This document shows positions 37,589-45,578 of a stretch of 64,000 bases of DNA, piece by piece. The DNA is from Chromobacterium sp. IIBBL 290-4. Its GTDB lineage: Bacteria > Pseudomonadota > Gammaproteobacteria > Burkholderiales > Chromobacteriaceae. How positions within the stretch are numbered: position 1 is the stretch's first letter; every line of letters starts with the position of its first letter. The notes below the pieces were generated by a model. That model was not told the DNA's origin and did no database searches. It worked only from the letters and a program-made list of their open reading frames with translations. The stretch lies in NCBI RefSeq assembly GCF_024207115.1, contig NZ_CP100128.1, forward strand, positions 620,001-684,000. The letters are read 5' to 3'. The translations under genes and the position numbers were made by a program.

Positions 37589-38392
37589 TCAATCAGCCAA
37601 GGCGAACGCTTCGCGCAAATGCCGCGCCATGCCGGAATCGGCATGGTGATAGATTTGCTCGGCATCGGGCAGCGCGCCGCGCAATCGGGCATGCGCGTTG
37701 CCCATCAGCCGCGGATGGCCGGCGGTGCGCAGCAGCTCGACATCGTTCTGGCCGTCGCCGAAGGCGATGCAGGTTTCGGCTGCCAGCCCCAGCTTATCCA
37801 ACACCAGCTTCAAGGCTTCGCCCTTGGACACGCCCGCAGCCATGACCTCCAGGCAGAAATCCAGCGAGAAGGTGATGTACAGCCTGTCGCCGTAACGCTC
37901 GCGCAGCACGCGCTCCAGGCCAAGCAAATGTTCATGCGGCGCGACGTACAGCACCTTGTAGACGCCCTCCCCGCCATGGCCTTGCAGATCGGCCACGGCA
38001 TAAGGCGGCTCCTCCTCCCGGATCAGCGCGTCCAGCAAAGGCGAGCGGCGATTGGCCAGCCAGTTCTCATCCATGAAGTAGTGCATGGCGACATCGCCTG
38101 AAAACTCCGGCGCGGAAATCTCCCTTACCAGCTCGGCCTCGATATCAATGCCGAAGATCAGCTCGTCCTCCTCGCCATGCACGCGCGCGCCGTTGGAGCT
38201 GATCAGGTAGGCCGGCACGCCCAAGGCCTCGCGCACCGCGCGGACATCGCGATAATGCCGTCCCGTGGCCAGCACCAGCGCCACGCCTCGCGCGCGCAAA
38301 GCCTGCAAAGTAGCCGCGGTCAGCGGCGTGACGGCATGATGCTGGTCCAGCAAAGTGCCGTCCAGGTCGGTGGCGATCAGGCGGTAGGGCAT
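37589..38392 (-). CDS. HAD-superfamily (Cof-type) sugar-phosphate phosphatase
   Basis: 267 residues. Cof-type HAD-IIB phosphatases act on sugar phosphates or similar small molecules. Motif I DLDGTLLDQ with the nucleophile and acid Asp, motif II LATGRHYRD, the Lys of motif III in SKGEALKLVLD and motif IV FGDGQNDVELL are all present. A cap domain occupies about 85-180. The gene is convergent with nagE, which might hint at handling of phosphosugars from the PTS; this is only context. Its start lies 158 bases from that of the divergent MFS gene. Confidence 0.9.
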   Translation of the reverse strand: MPYRLIATDLDGTLLDQHHAVTPLTAATLQALRARGVALVLATGRHYRDVRAVREALGVPAYLISSNGARVHGEEDELIFGIDIEAELVREISAPEFSGDVAMHYFMDENWLANRRSPLLDALIREEEPPYAVADLQGHGGEGVYKVLYVAPHEHLLGLERVLRERYGDRLYITFSLDFCLEVMAAGVSKGEALKLVLDKLGLAAETCIAFGDGQNDVELLRTAGHPRLMGNAHARLRGALPDAEQIYHHADSGMARHLREAFALAD

Positions 38393-38480
38393 GACGAGTC
38401 TCCAGAGAAAAACCGATTATAACGGGGACAATTATCCAAGAGCAGCCTTTCACTACCACATTGCTGCGATGCAATAATGT

Positions 38481-38509
38481 TTGACATTGGGATTTTTTGA
38501 AAATAGATT
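38481..38509 (+). promoter_or_regulatory. Sigma-70 promoter of the MFS gene
   Basis: TTGACA at 38481-38486, a 17-base spacer and TAGATT at 38504-38509 (4 of 6). The start codon is at 38551, so a leader of about 35 bases is expected. The -10 element lies inside the palindrome listed next. Confidence 0.7.
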
Positions 38510-38513
38510 TTCA
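38498..38513. promoter_or_regulatory. Palindromic operator candidate over the MFS promoter
   Basis: TGAAAAT-AG-ATTTTCA is a perfect 16-base palindrome covering the -10 region. A repressor bound here would block transcription directly. The regulator is not identified in the window. Confidence 0.6.
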
Positions 38514-38550
38514 TAACTATCTCAAAAAATAAAATTTCCTATTACACGAC

Positions 38551-39765
38551 ATGCGCAATCCTTACTTCGCTCTACTCCAAACGCCTGGCGCGCTCTCGCT
38601 GGCGGCAGCCGGCCAGTTCGCCAAATTGCCCTCGGCCATGGTCGGCATCGCGGTGATCACCATGCTGGCGCAATCTCGCTACAGTTATGGCGAGGTCGGC
38701 GCCATCGCCGCGACGCTGACGCTGTCCTGCGCCTTTCTCGGGCCGCAAATCGCCCGCCTGGCCGACCGTTTCGGCCAAAGCCGCGCCCTGCCGCCGGCCG
38801 TCGCCCTCAGCGTGCTGGCGCTGGCCTCGCTGACCGCCGCCAGCCATTTCCACGCGCCGTCTTGGCTGCTTTGCCTGCTCGCGGCAGTCGCAGGCTGTCT
38901 GCCCAACATCACGGCGATGACGCGCGCCCGCTGGCCCAATCTGCTGCAGGACAAATCGCTGCTGCCCACCGCCTTCGCGTTGGAAAGCGTCTGCACCGAA
39001 ATCGCCTTCGTCGTCGGCCCGCCCATCGCCATCGGCTTGAGCTTGTCCTGGTTTCCCGAAGCCGGCCCCATGCTGGCCATCGCGCTGCTCATCGCAGGCA
39101 TCGCCGCCTTGCTGAAGCAGAAACATACCGAACCACCCGCGCACGCGGTAAAAGGCGACGGCAAGTCCGCCTTGCGGCATAGGGCGGTGCTGCTGCTCGC
39201 CAGCCTGATGGCGGCCATGGGCGTCATCGCCGGCACGGTGGACGTTTCCATTGTGGCTTACGCGCGCGAGATCGGCTGGCCGGGCGGCGCCAGCCTGGTG
39301 CTGTCCGCTTACGCCCTTGGCTCCTGTATCGGCGGCCTGCTGTTCGGCGCCGTCCGTCCGAACAAGCCGCCACTGCAACTGCTGTTCTATTGCAGCGCCG
39401 GCACCGCGCTGTCCACCCTGCCCATCGCCTGGGCCGGCGGCATCGCCTCGCTGGCGTTCTCCATGCTGTTGTCCGGCTTCTTTTTCGCGCCCAGCATCAT
39501 CCTGGCGCTGCAGCTGGTGGAAAACGCGCTGCCGCGCCACAAAATCACCGAAGGCATGACCTGGCTGGCAACCGGCGTGTATCTCGGCGTGGCGGGCGGC
39601 GCGTCGCTGTCGGGCCAAATCATCGACGCCGCCAGCCCCAGGCAAGGCTTTTTGCTGACCCTGGCCGCGGGTTGCTGCGTACTGTCGATTTCCTGGCTAT
39701 GCGGAAAGCGGCTGGCCGACACGGCGCTGCGCGATGCGGCGGCGGAGTTGGCGGAAGCGAAGTGA
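38551..39765 (+). CDS. MFS transporter, probable drug/metabolite efflux
   Basis: 404 residues, twelve membrane segments in two halves (roughly 1-190 and 210-390). The inter-helix motif LADRFGQSRALPP resembles the MFS A-motif. No substrate-specific signature is recognised; the closest general type is a small-molecule efflux MFS. There is no strong ribosome-binding site before the ATG. Expression seems to be controlled by the palindrome over its promoter. A terminator follows immediately, so the peptide gene downstream is not its operon partner. Confidence 0.85.
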   Translation: MRNPYFALLQTPGALSLAAAGQFAKLPSAMVGIAVITMLAQSRYSYGEVGAIAATLTLSCAFLGPQIARLADRFGQSRALPPAVALSVLALASLTAASHFHAPSWLLCLLAAVAGCLPNITAMTRARWPNLLQDKSLLPTAFALESVCTEIAFVVGPPIAIGLSLSWFPEAGPMLAIALLIAGIAALLKQKHTEPPAHAVKGDGKSALRHRAVLLLASLMAAMGVIAGTVDVSIVAYAREIGWPGGASLVLSAYALGSCIGGLLFGAVRPNKPPLQLLFYCSAGTALSTLPIAWAGGIASLAFSMLLSGFFFAPSIILALQLVENALPRHKITEGMTWLATGVYLGVAGGASLSGQIIDAASPRQGFLLTLAAGCCVLSISWLCGKRLADTALRDAAAELAEAK

Positions 39766-39775
39766 TAAGGGAAAT

Positions 39776-39809
39776 GCAAAAAGCCGAACGGGGAAGTTCG
39801 GCTTTTTTG
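39776..39809 (+). terminator. Terminator of the MFS gene
   Basis: AAGCCGAAC-GGGGAA-GTTCGGCTT followed by TTTTGATCG, 14 bases after the stop codon. Confidence 0.88.
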
Positions 39810-39962
39810 ATCGCGCGCGAAAAGATATCCAAACCGTCTGATCAAGCCGCGAAACAATTCCAAATGAATTTCAATTTGCACCATATAGTCAATATAAATA
39901 CAATGACAATTGGATGCAAGTCCACTGCTGATTAATTCAAATATTCAATCGAAGGATGCAAA
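39810..39962 (+). promoter_or_regulatory. AT-rich upstream region of the GG-leader peptide gene
   Basis: This stretch is much richer in A/T than the surrounding genome. TTCAAT at 39870-39875 and TATAAA at 39893-39898 with a 17-base spacer make a weak sigma-70 candidate; TATAGT at 39884 is another -10-like site. Confidence 0.4.
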
Positions 39963-40157
39963 ATGCAGCAAAGCGAACAAGGCAAGGCAATGGTTCAGAC
40001 CATGATGGAATTGAGCGAGACCGAGCTGGAGTTGACCGTCGGCGGCAGCGGCCCGCGTTCTTCCGCAGCCGAGCAAGAATGGAGCTTGTGGGACAGCGTG
40101 ACCAATTACTTCACCGGCTGGAGCCGTTTCGACCACTTTATCCACAACACGCCGTAA
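39963..40157 (+). CDS. Probable double-glycine-leader peptide (bacteriocin/RiPP-like precursor)
   Basis: 64 residues. Residues 1-28 read as a GG leader: MELSETELELTVGG, with acidic/hydrophobic spacing (L17, L22, L24, V26) ending in G27-G28, the form cleaved by C39 peptidase-containing ABC exporters. The 36-residue core (SGPRSSAAEQEWSLWD and on) has no Cys, three Trp, four other aromatics and three His... two in FIHN/DHF context, and ends in HNTP. GAAGGA lies 7 bases before the ATG. The 150-base upstream region is AT-rich with TATAAA at 39893. No exporter, immunity or modification gene is adjacent. The assignment rests on the leader pattern. Confidence 0.62.
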   Translation: MQQSEQGKAMVQTMMELSETELELTVGGSGPRSSAAEQEWSLWDSVTNYFTGWSRFDHFIHNTP

Positions 40158-40197
40158 ACGCATAGCGCAGCGGACGACAAATCCGGCGCAATGCAAA

Positions 40198-40224
40198 ACG
40201 CCCAGCAACAAGTTGCTGGGCGTC
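40198..40224 (-). terminator. Terminator of the tRNA-Phe pair
   Basis: On the minus strand ACGCCCAGCAAC and GTTGCTGGGCGT form a 12-bp stem with a 2-base loop, followed by TTTTGCAT. It lies directly after the 3' end of the second tRNA. Confidence 0.85.
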
Positions 40225-40230
40225 GAATTC

Positions 40231-40306
40231 TGGTGGCCAGTCGCGGAATCGAACCACGGACACGCGGATTTTCAATCCGCTGCTCTACCAACTGAGCTAA
40301 CTGGCC
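40231..40306 (-). tRNA. tRNA-Phe (GAA), copy 2
   Basis: 76 bases including an encoded CCA end. The acceptor stem starts GGCCAGT, the D-loop contains AGCTCAGTTGGTAGAGC, the anticodon loop is TTGAAAA (anticodon GAA) and the T-loop is GGTTCGATTCC. It is identical to the copy at 40316-40391. Confidence 0.97.
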
Positions 40307-40315
40307 TTTAGGCTG

Positions 40316-40391
40316 TGGTGGCCAGTCGCGGAATCGAACCACGGACACGCGGATTTTCAATCCGCTGCTCTACCAACTGAGCTAACTGGCC
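40316..40391 (-). tRNA. tRNA-Phe (GAA), copy 1
   Basis: Identical 76-base tRNA, 9 bases upstream of the other copy in transcription order (85-base repeat period). Anticodon GAA; CCA encoded. Both copies are read toward the terminator at 40198. Confidence 0.97.
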
Positions 40392-40527
40392 ACTTATCCT
40401 CCAGCGCTTGCGCGCCGTCAGAGCCATGCATTTAATCAGAGCCGCCCTTTTGCGTCAAGCGATAATTGCGAAAAGAGCGAAAAAAATGGCCGAAAAATCC
40501 GGCCATCTCGAAAAAACAAATGCTTGC

Positions 40528-41172
40528 CTACACGGCATCCGGCTGTCGGGATGGATGCGCATCGGCAAAAGCCGGTATCGCTTCCAAGGCATCCGCGATC
40601 CGAACGATGTTCGGATACGGCGCCAAGTCCACGCCAAAGCGGCGCGCGCTGAATACCTGCGGCAGCAGGCAGATGTCCGCCAAGCTGATGGCATCGCCCA
40701 CTGCGTAGCGGCTGGGCTGCTCAGCCAGCTGTTGTTCCAGCGCGTCGAAGCCGGTGCGGATCCAATGCCGGGTCCACTCCGTTTTTCCCTCTTCGTCAGC
40801 GCCGAAGGTCATCTGCAAGTGCTTGCCCACGCGCGGGTTCTGCAAGGGATGGATGTCGGCGGCGATGGCGAGCGCGATGCTGCGCGCCCGCGCCCGCGTG
40901 GCCGGGTCGGCGGGCAGCAGCTTGACGCCGTCCGGATACGCCTCGTCCAGATACTCGCAGATGGCCAAGGACTGGGCGACCTTCACCCCGCCATCATCCA
41001 GCAGCGGCACCAGGCCATGCGGATTGATCGCCAGATACTCAGGACTCTTTTGCTCGCCCTTGAGCAGATTCACCGCGCGATACTGATAGGCCAAGCCTTT
41101 CAGATTCAGCGCGATGCGCACCCGATAAGCCGCGCTGGAACGGTAGTAGCCGTACAGGACGCGCTCAGCCAT
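40528..41172 (-). CDS. maiA: Maleylacetoacetate isomerase
   Basis: 214 residues, zeta-class GST fold. It isomerises maleylacetoacetate to fumarylacetoacetate in homogentisate breakdown, with glutathione as cofactor. The active-site block reads RSSAAYRVRIALNLKGL, a common bacterial variant of the SSCSxR motif. Others are NPHGLVPLLDDG and AISLADICLLPQVFSARRF. It overlaps fahA by 8 bases and is the last gene of the hpp operon. Confidence 0.92.
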   Translation of the reverse strand: MAERVLYGYYRSSAAYRVRIALNLKGLAYQYRAVNLLKGEQKSPEYLAINPHGLVPLLDDGGVKVAQSLAICEYLDEAYPDGVKLLPADPATRARARSIALAIAADIHPLQNPRVGKHLQMTFGADEEGKTEWTRHWIRTGFDALEQQLAEQPSRYAVGDAISLADICLLPQVFSARRFGVDLAPYPNIVRIADALEAIPAFADAHPSRQPDAV

Positions 41173-42142
41173 GCTTCACCACGGTCTGGGCGATGGCGCC
41201 GAAAATGCTCTGTCCGGCCGCATTCTTCATCTCGATGCGCACGCTGTCACCCACCTTCATGAACGGGGTTTTGGCCGCGCCCTGCTCGATGGTTTCGATC
41301 ATGCGCTGCTCGGCCAGGCAGCAGGAGCCCACCGAGCGGTCCTTGTTCGAGATGGTGCCGGAGCCGACGATGGAGCCGGCAGCCAGTTCGCGCGTCTTGG
41401 ACACATGCGCCACCAGCTGCGGGAAATTGAACTGCATTTCCACGCCGCAATTGGGCTTGCCGTAGAAAGCGCCGTTGTAGTCCACCAGCAGCGGCAGGTT
41501 CACCTTGCCGCCCTGCCAGGCATCGCCCAGCTCATCGGGGGTAACAGCGACCGGCGAGAAGGCGGTGGCCGGCTTGCTCTGGAAGAAGCCGAAGCCCTTG
41601 GCCAGCTCGCCCGGGATCAGGTTGCGCAGCGTGACGTCGTTCACCAGCATCAACAGACGGATGTGCTTTTCATCGGCCGGCGCGCCCAGCGGCACATCGC
41701 CGGTGATGATCGCCACTTCGCCTTCGAAATCCAGACCCCAGGCTTCGTCGCGCAGCGGGATGTCGGCCGTCGGCGCCAGGAAGGCGTCGGAACCGCCCTG
41801 GTACATCAGCGGATCGGTGTAGAAGCTTTCCGGCACTTCCGCGCCACGCGCCTTGCGCACCAGCTCCACATGGTTCAGATAGGCGCTGCCGTCGGCCCAT
41901 TGATAAGCGCGCGGCAGCGGGCTCAGGCAACGCGCGGCGTCGAAGGACACCTCGTCCGGCACCTGGCCTTGATTCAAGGCGGCGTACACTTCCTGCAGCC
42001 GCGGCGCGGCATGCGCCCAGTTGTCCAAGGCGGCTTGCAAGGTGGCGGCGATGGCGGGCACCGCCACGGCGCGGCTCAGGTCGCGGCTGACGACCATCAA
42101 TTGGCCGTCGCGGGTGTGATTGTGATAAGTGGCTAATTTCAT
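41165..42142 (-). CDS. fahA: Fumarylacetoacetate hydrolase
   Basis: 325 residues. It splits fumarylacetoacetate into fumarate and acetoacetate. The FAH fold is shown by the metal-binding block WGLDFEGEVAIITGDVP (E and D ligands), the catalytic-site region SKPATAFSPVAVTPDELG and GTISNKDRSVGSCCLAE near the C-terminus. It lies between hmgA and maiA, in keeping with the pathway. A 170-base gap to hmgA holds no gene. Confidence 0.92.
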   Translation of the reverse strand: MKLATYHNHTRDGQLMVVSRDLSRAVAVPAIAATLQAALDNWAHAAPRLQEVYAALNQGQVPDEVSFDAARCLSPLPRAYQWADGSAYLNHVELVRKARGAEVPESFYTDPLMYQGGSDAFLAPTADIPLRDEAWGLDFEGEVAIITGDVPLGAPADEKHIRLLMLVNDVTLRNLIPGELAKGFGFFQSKPATAFSPVAVTPDELGDAWQGGKVNLPLLVDYNGAFYGKPNCGVEMQFNFPQLVAHVSKTRELAAGSIVGSGTISNKDRSVGSCCLAEQRMIETIEQGAAKTPFMKVGDSVRIEMKNAAGQSIFGAIAQTVVKHG

Positions 42143-42312
42143 CTTGATGTTCTTTCTGCTTGCGGCCGCTGCGGGCCGCTCCTCTATATCGATTTTTCAG
42201 CTTGGCAGGCGCGCGATCGCGCCGCGAGCCGAGCTTGGTGGGTAAAGCTCACGGTGCGCATCCCACCGCGAGCAATACAGCGCCGGGATCGGCTCGCGCA
42301 GCCGCAATGGCG

Positions 42313-43446
42313 TCAGGCCTGTTTGGGCTTCCAGCTGTCCACATAGCCCTGCCACTCCACGCGATCCAGCCCTGGCCCCTGCTCCAGCGCGTCGCGGGTG
42401 TCTATCATCACCGCCACCTCGTCGGTGAACTTCTTCGGCTCGGTCATCGCCTTGGCGAAAGCCTTCGGATGCGGGCCATGGGTGAAGCCGGCCGGGTGGA
42501 AGGTCAGCATGCCAGGTTTGATGTTGTCGCGGCTGAAAAAGTCGCCGGCATGATAGAAGATCACTTCATCGTAATCGTCATTGTTGTGATAGAACGGCAC
42601 CTTCAGCGCGCCCGGATCGGACTCTATCGGCCGCGGCACAAAGGTGCATACCACGAAGCCGTCAGCGACGAAGGTGGTGTGAGCTGACGGCGGCAAGTGG
42701 TAGCGATGGCTCATCAACGGCCGGATGTCGCGCCAGTTGATCCGCGCCACGCTGTTGTTGCCGTGCCAGCCGATGGCGTCGAGCGGGTTGAAGGGGTAGG
42801 TGACGATGGACAAGGTGCCGCGGCGCTTGATCACCACTTGCCACTCGTCTTCGGTTTGCTGCGCCTTGAAAGCGTCGTCGATGGCCGGCACGTCCAGCAT
42901 CGCCTCGTCGAAGATGGCGTGCGGGCCCACCAGGCCTTTTTCGGGCAATTGATACGCGCCGTTGCTGGTTTCGATCAGCAGCATGGTGGTGGGGCTGGCC
43001 GGCTCGATGCGCCAGCTGGTGGAGCGCGGCACCAGGATGTAGTCGCCGTCGCGATAGCTCAGGTGGCCGTAATCGCAGAACAGCTCGCCGCTGCCGCCGT
43101 GGATGAACAGCAGATCGTCGCCGTCGGCATTGCGGAACAGCTGGGTCATCGCCTTGTCGCAGCGCCACAGGCGCAGCTTGCACTGGGCATTGTGCAACAC
43201 CAGCGGCGCGTCCCAGGGCGCGGCCGCGTCGTGCGGCAGCTCGTTCAGGTCGAAGGCGCGCGGACGCAGCGGGCCTTCCCAGGCGCTCCAGCCGGTGGGC
43301 GCGTGCTTGTGGTGCATATGGGTGGCCGGGCCGAAGAAGCCGCTGCGGCCCACTTCGCGCTCGTAAATGCCTTCAGCCGGCAGATCGACGTGCGCCTGGC
43401 GCGAGATGATCCCCTCGCGGTGCGGGAAACTGATCCATTTACGCAT
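42313..43446 (-). CDS. hmgA: Homogentisate 1,2-dioxygenase
   Basis: 377 residues, cupin-type Fe(II) dioxygenase that opens the ring of homogentisate to maleylacetoacetate. The iron-ligand region is visible near the C-terminus: YHNNDDYDEVIFYHAGDFF, then TFHPAGFTHGPHP. This is the shorter form of the enzyme; human and Pseudomonas versions are about 430-445 residues. The ATG at 43446 gives MRKWISFPHREG and has AGGAC upstream. Downstream of hppD and upstream of fahA. Confidence 0.92.
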   Translation of the reverse strand: MRKWISFPHREGIISRQAHVDLPAEGIYEREVGRSGFFGPATHMHHKHAPTGWSAWEGPLRPRAFDLNELPHDAAAPWDAPLVLHNAQCKLRLWRCDKAMTQLFRNADGDDLLFIHGGSGELFCDYGHLSYRDGDYILVPRSTSWRIEPASPTTMLLIETSNGAYQLPEKGLVGPHAIFDEAMLDVPAIDDAFKAQQTEDEWQVVIKRRGTLSIVTYPFNPLDAIGWHGNNSVARINWRDIRPLMSHRYHLPPSAHTTFVADGFVVCTFVPRPIESDPGALKVPFYHNNDDYDEVIFYHAGDFFSRDNIKPGMLTFHPAGFTHGPHPKAFAKAMTEPKKFTDEVAVMIDTRDALEQGPGLDRVEWQGYVDSWKPKQA

Positions 43447-43555
43447 TTTGGAATGTCCTGTCGCGCGGCCATCCAAGAACAGCCGCGCCTTGCATGTCTT
43501 CACGGCGAAAGACCGCGCCGCGCCCACGCCGGGACGCGGCGGCGGCCAGGAGCGA

Positions 43556-44632
43556 TCAGTCTGCCTTCAACACGCCGCGGCGGATCTGGTCTTCTTCGAT
43601 GGACTCGAACAAGGCCTTGAAGTTGCCTTCGCCGAAGCCCTGGTTGCCCTTGCGCTGGATGATCTCGAAGAAGATCGGCCCGATGACGGTTTCGGTGAAG
43701 ATCTGCAACAGGATGCCTTCCACCGGCGCGCCGTCGATCAGGATGCTGTTCTTCTTCAGGCGGGCGACGTCCTCGCCGTGATTCGGCACGCGGACATCCA
43801 CTTTTTCATAATACGTGTCCGGGGTATCCAGGAAGCGGGTGCCCTGCGCCTTCAGCGTTTCCACCGTGGCGTAGATGTCTTCGGTGGTCAGCGCGATGTG
43901 CTGGATGCCCTCGCCCTTGTATTCGCGCAGGAATTCCTCGATCTGGCTCTTGTCGTCGGACGATTCGTTGATCGGGATGCGGATCTTGCCGCAAGGGCTG
44001 GTCATGGCCTTGGACACCAGGCCGGTCAGCTTGCCTTCGATGTCGAAGTAGCGGATTTCGCGGAAGTTGGCGATGCCGGTGTAGAAATCGGCCCAGGTAG
44101 CCATATGGCCGCGCGCCACATTGTGGGTCAGGTGGTCGATTTCGGTCAGGCCGACGCCGTAGGGATGCTGATCCACGCCGTCCAGCGGCACGAAGTCGAT
44201 CTCGTAGATGTCCTTGTCTTTGCCGTAGCGATCGACGAAGTACAGCGCCGAGCCGCCGATGCCTTCCACGGCCGGAATGTTCAGCTCCATCGCGCCCACC
44301 GGGCGCTGATAGGGCTTGGCGCCGTGCGCAAGCGCGTATTCATACGCCTTGGCGGCATCCTTGACGCGCCAGGCCATCGCACAAGCGGACGGGCCGTGCG
44401 CCTGGGCGAACTCGCTGGCCGGCTGGCTGCGCTCGGCGTTCAGGATGAAGTTGATGTCGCCCTGGCGGAACAGGCAGACGTCCTTGCTGCGATGGCGGGC
44501 GATCTCGGTAAAGCCCAGCGACACGAACAGCTTGCGCAGCTTTTCCACACCCTCCGCGTCCGGGGCGGTGTACTCCACGAACTCGAATCCGTCGGTGGCT
44601 AGCGGATTTTGCAGCATGGCTTCCATTTTCAT
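43556..44632 (-). CDS. hppD: 4-Hydroxyphenylpyruvate dioxygenase
   Basis: 358 residues. It converts 4-hydroxyphenylpyruvate to homogentisate with Fe(II) and O2. Two vicinal-oxygen-chelate domains are present. Metal ligands lie in LTEIDHLTHNV (His), EGIQHIALTTEDI (His) and IGPIFFEIIQRKGNQGFGEGNF (Glu; cited as FFEIIQRKGNQGFGEGNF). GAGGAG precedes the ATG at 44632. It is the first gene of the minus-strand operon hppD-hmgA-fahA-maiA, divergent from an Lrp-type regulator. Confidence 0.95.
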   Translation of the reverse strand: MKMEAMLQNPLATDGFEFVEYTAPDAEGVEKLRKLFVSLGFTEIARHRSKDVCLFRQGDINFILNAERSQPASEFAQAHGPSACAMAWRVKDAAKAYEYALAHGAKPYQRPVGAMELNIPAVEGIGGSALYFVDRYGKDKDIYEIDFVPLDGVDQHPYGVGLTEIDHLTHNVARGHMATWADFYTGIANFREIRYFDIEGKLTGLVSKAMTSPCGKIRIPINESSDDKSQIEEFLREYKGEGIQHIALTTEDIYATVETLKAQGTRFLDTPDTYYEKVDVRVPNHGEDVARLKKNSILIDGAPVEGILLQIFTETVIGPIFFEIIQRKGNQGFGEGNFKALFESIEEDQIRRGVLKAD

Positions 44633-45051
44633 CAGTTTCTCCTCTGTTTGTGATGGCCCGCGGGACAAAACCGCGCGGGTAGAACAAGTTTGAGCACAAC
44701 TTGTAAACGTCCTCAGGCGAACCGCGTTATGTAAGCAGGCCGCCCTTCTCCCTCTGTAGCGGGGAGTTGGCAATACCAAGGGTGGACAGGAGCGGAGTCA
44801 AGAGAAGGCGGCATGCGGCAAACTCATGCGGCAGGCGCCGGAAGCCGGTGGCAGCGCGGCGAACTCTCCTCTGAACAACCGTTTTATCTGTTTCACACTC
44901 GTTCGACATGCGTCGGCAGTCTTTGCTGCCGTTTGCTGAATTTAGGCTTTTTATTCTATGGAAAGCGCGTGGCAATTATCTTGCTAAATAGCTTAGCCTA
45001 GTCGATATTGAAGAATAAAATGTCTCAACATACCGATATACAGGAGAAAAT
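44633..45051. promoter_or_regulatory. Divergent control region between hppD and the Lrp-type regulator
   Basis: About 420 bases. Next to hppD lies the inverted repeat ACAAGTT-N7-AACTTGT (44684-44704) and a GC hairpin CCCGCG/CGCGGG at about 44657-44679. Near the regulator the region becomes AT-rich and ends with an AGGAG site. An 82-codon minus-strand open frame inside (44727-44975) has no support. Confidence 0.55.
44684..44704. promoter_or_regulatory. Inverted repeat, candidate operator of the hpp operon
   Basis: ACAAGTT and AACTTGT are perfect 7-base arms with a 7-base spacer, 52 bases upstream of the hppD start codon. The size and spacing fit a dimeric regulator, such as the divergent Lrp-type protein. 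Confidence 0.55.
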
Positions 45052-45537
45052 ATGCCAAGTCTCACATTAGACAAGACAGACTTGCGTATTCTGGCCGAAT
45101 TACAGCATGACGGCCGACTAACCAACGTCGAGCTGGCCGAACGCGTCGCCCTATCGCCTTCGCCTTGTCTGCGCCGGCTGAAACAGTTGGAAGAGTCGGG
45201 CGTGATTCGCCAATACGTCGCCCTGCTCGACCCTGCCCATATCGGTCTGGGGCTGCAGGCCTGGGTGCGTGTCACGCTGGAAAAGCGCGGCAACCTGCAT
45301 CTGCAAAGCTTCATCGATGCGGTGCAAAACTGGCCGGAAGTCATCAATTGCTTCGCGATGACCGGAGAAATGGACTACCTGCTGCAGGTGTACTTCGAAG
45401 ACATGGAGCACTTCTCGCGCTTCGTGATGGACGAGTTGCTGCAGCACCCTGGCGTGGAAGACGTGAAGTCGAGTTTCGTGCTGAAAGAAATCAAACGCAC
45501 CACGGCCCTGCCGCTGGGCCAGATGCGCAGCATTTGA
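45052..45537 (+). CDS. Lrp/AsnC-family transcriptional regulator
   Basis: 161 residues. An N-terminal HTH (LDKTDLRILAELQHDGRLTN, then VALSPSPCLRRLKQLEESGVI) and a C-terminal RAM domain (about 70-150, MTGEMDYLLQVYFEDMEHF) are typical. Its divergent position beside hppD suggests control of tyrosine/hydroxyphenylpyruvate degradation, perhaps with an aromatic amino acid as ligand. AGGAG precedes the ATG. A terminator follows. Confidence 0.92.
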   Translation: MPSLTLDKTDLRILAELQHDGRLTNVELAERVALSPSPCLRRLKQLEESGVIRQYVALLDPAHIGLGLQAWVRVTLEKRGNLHLQSFIDAVQNWPEVINCFAMTGEMDYLLQVYFEDMEHFSRFVMDELLQHPGVEDVKSSFVLKEIKRTTALPLGQMRSI

Positions 45538-45548
45538 TGATTGTCAGA

Positions 45549-45578
45549 CAAAAAATGGCCCTGCGGGGCCATTTTTCA
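45549..45578 (+). terminator. Terminator of the Lrp-type gene
   Basis: AAAATGGCCC-TGCG-GGGCCATTTTT is a strong hairpin with a T-run, 12 bases after the stop codon. Confidence 0.9.

Noticed and set aside
39956..40165. Alternative frame over the GG-leader peptide gene
   Set aside because: Shifted frame without a ribosome-binding site at proper distance; the 39963 frame has GAAGGA and a meaningful leader.
38400..40230. Attachment-site repeat matching the tRNA-Phe 3' end
   Set aside because: No second copy of the tRNA 3' sequence was found by eye in this stretch, so an integrated element cannot be claimed.
40528..41172. Loss of the catalytic Cys in maleylacetoacetate isomerase as an anomaly
   Set aside because: The SSAAYR form of the active-site block is common in bacterial homologues, so it is not unusual.
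44727..44975. 82-codon minus-strand frame in the hppD upstream region
   Set aside because: No ribosome-binding site, no motif, and it covers the regulatory region.
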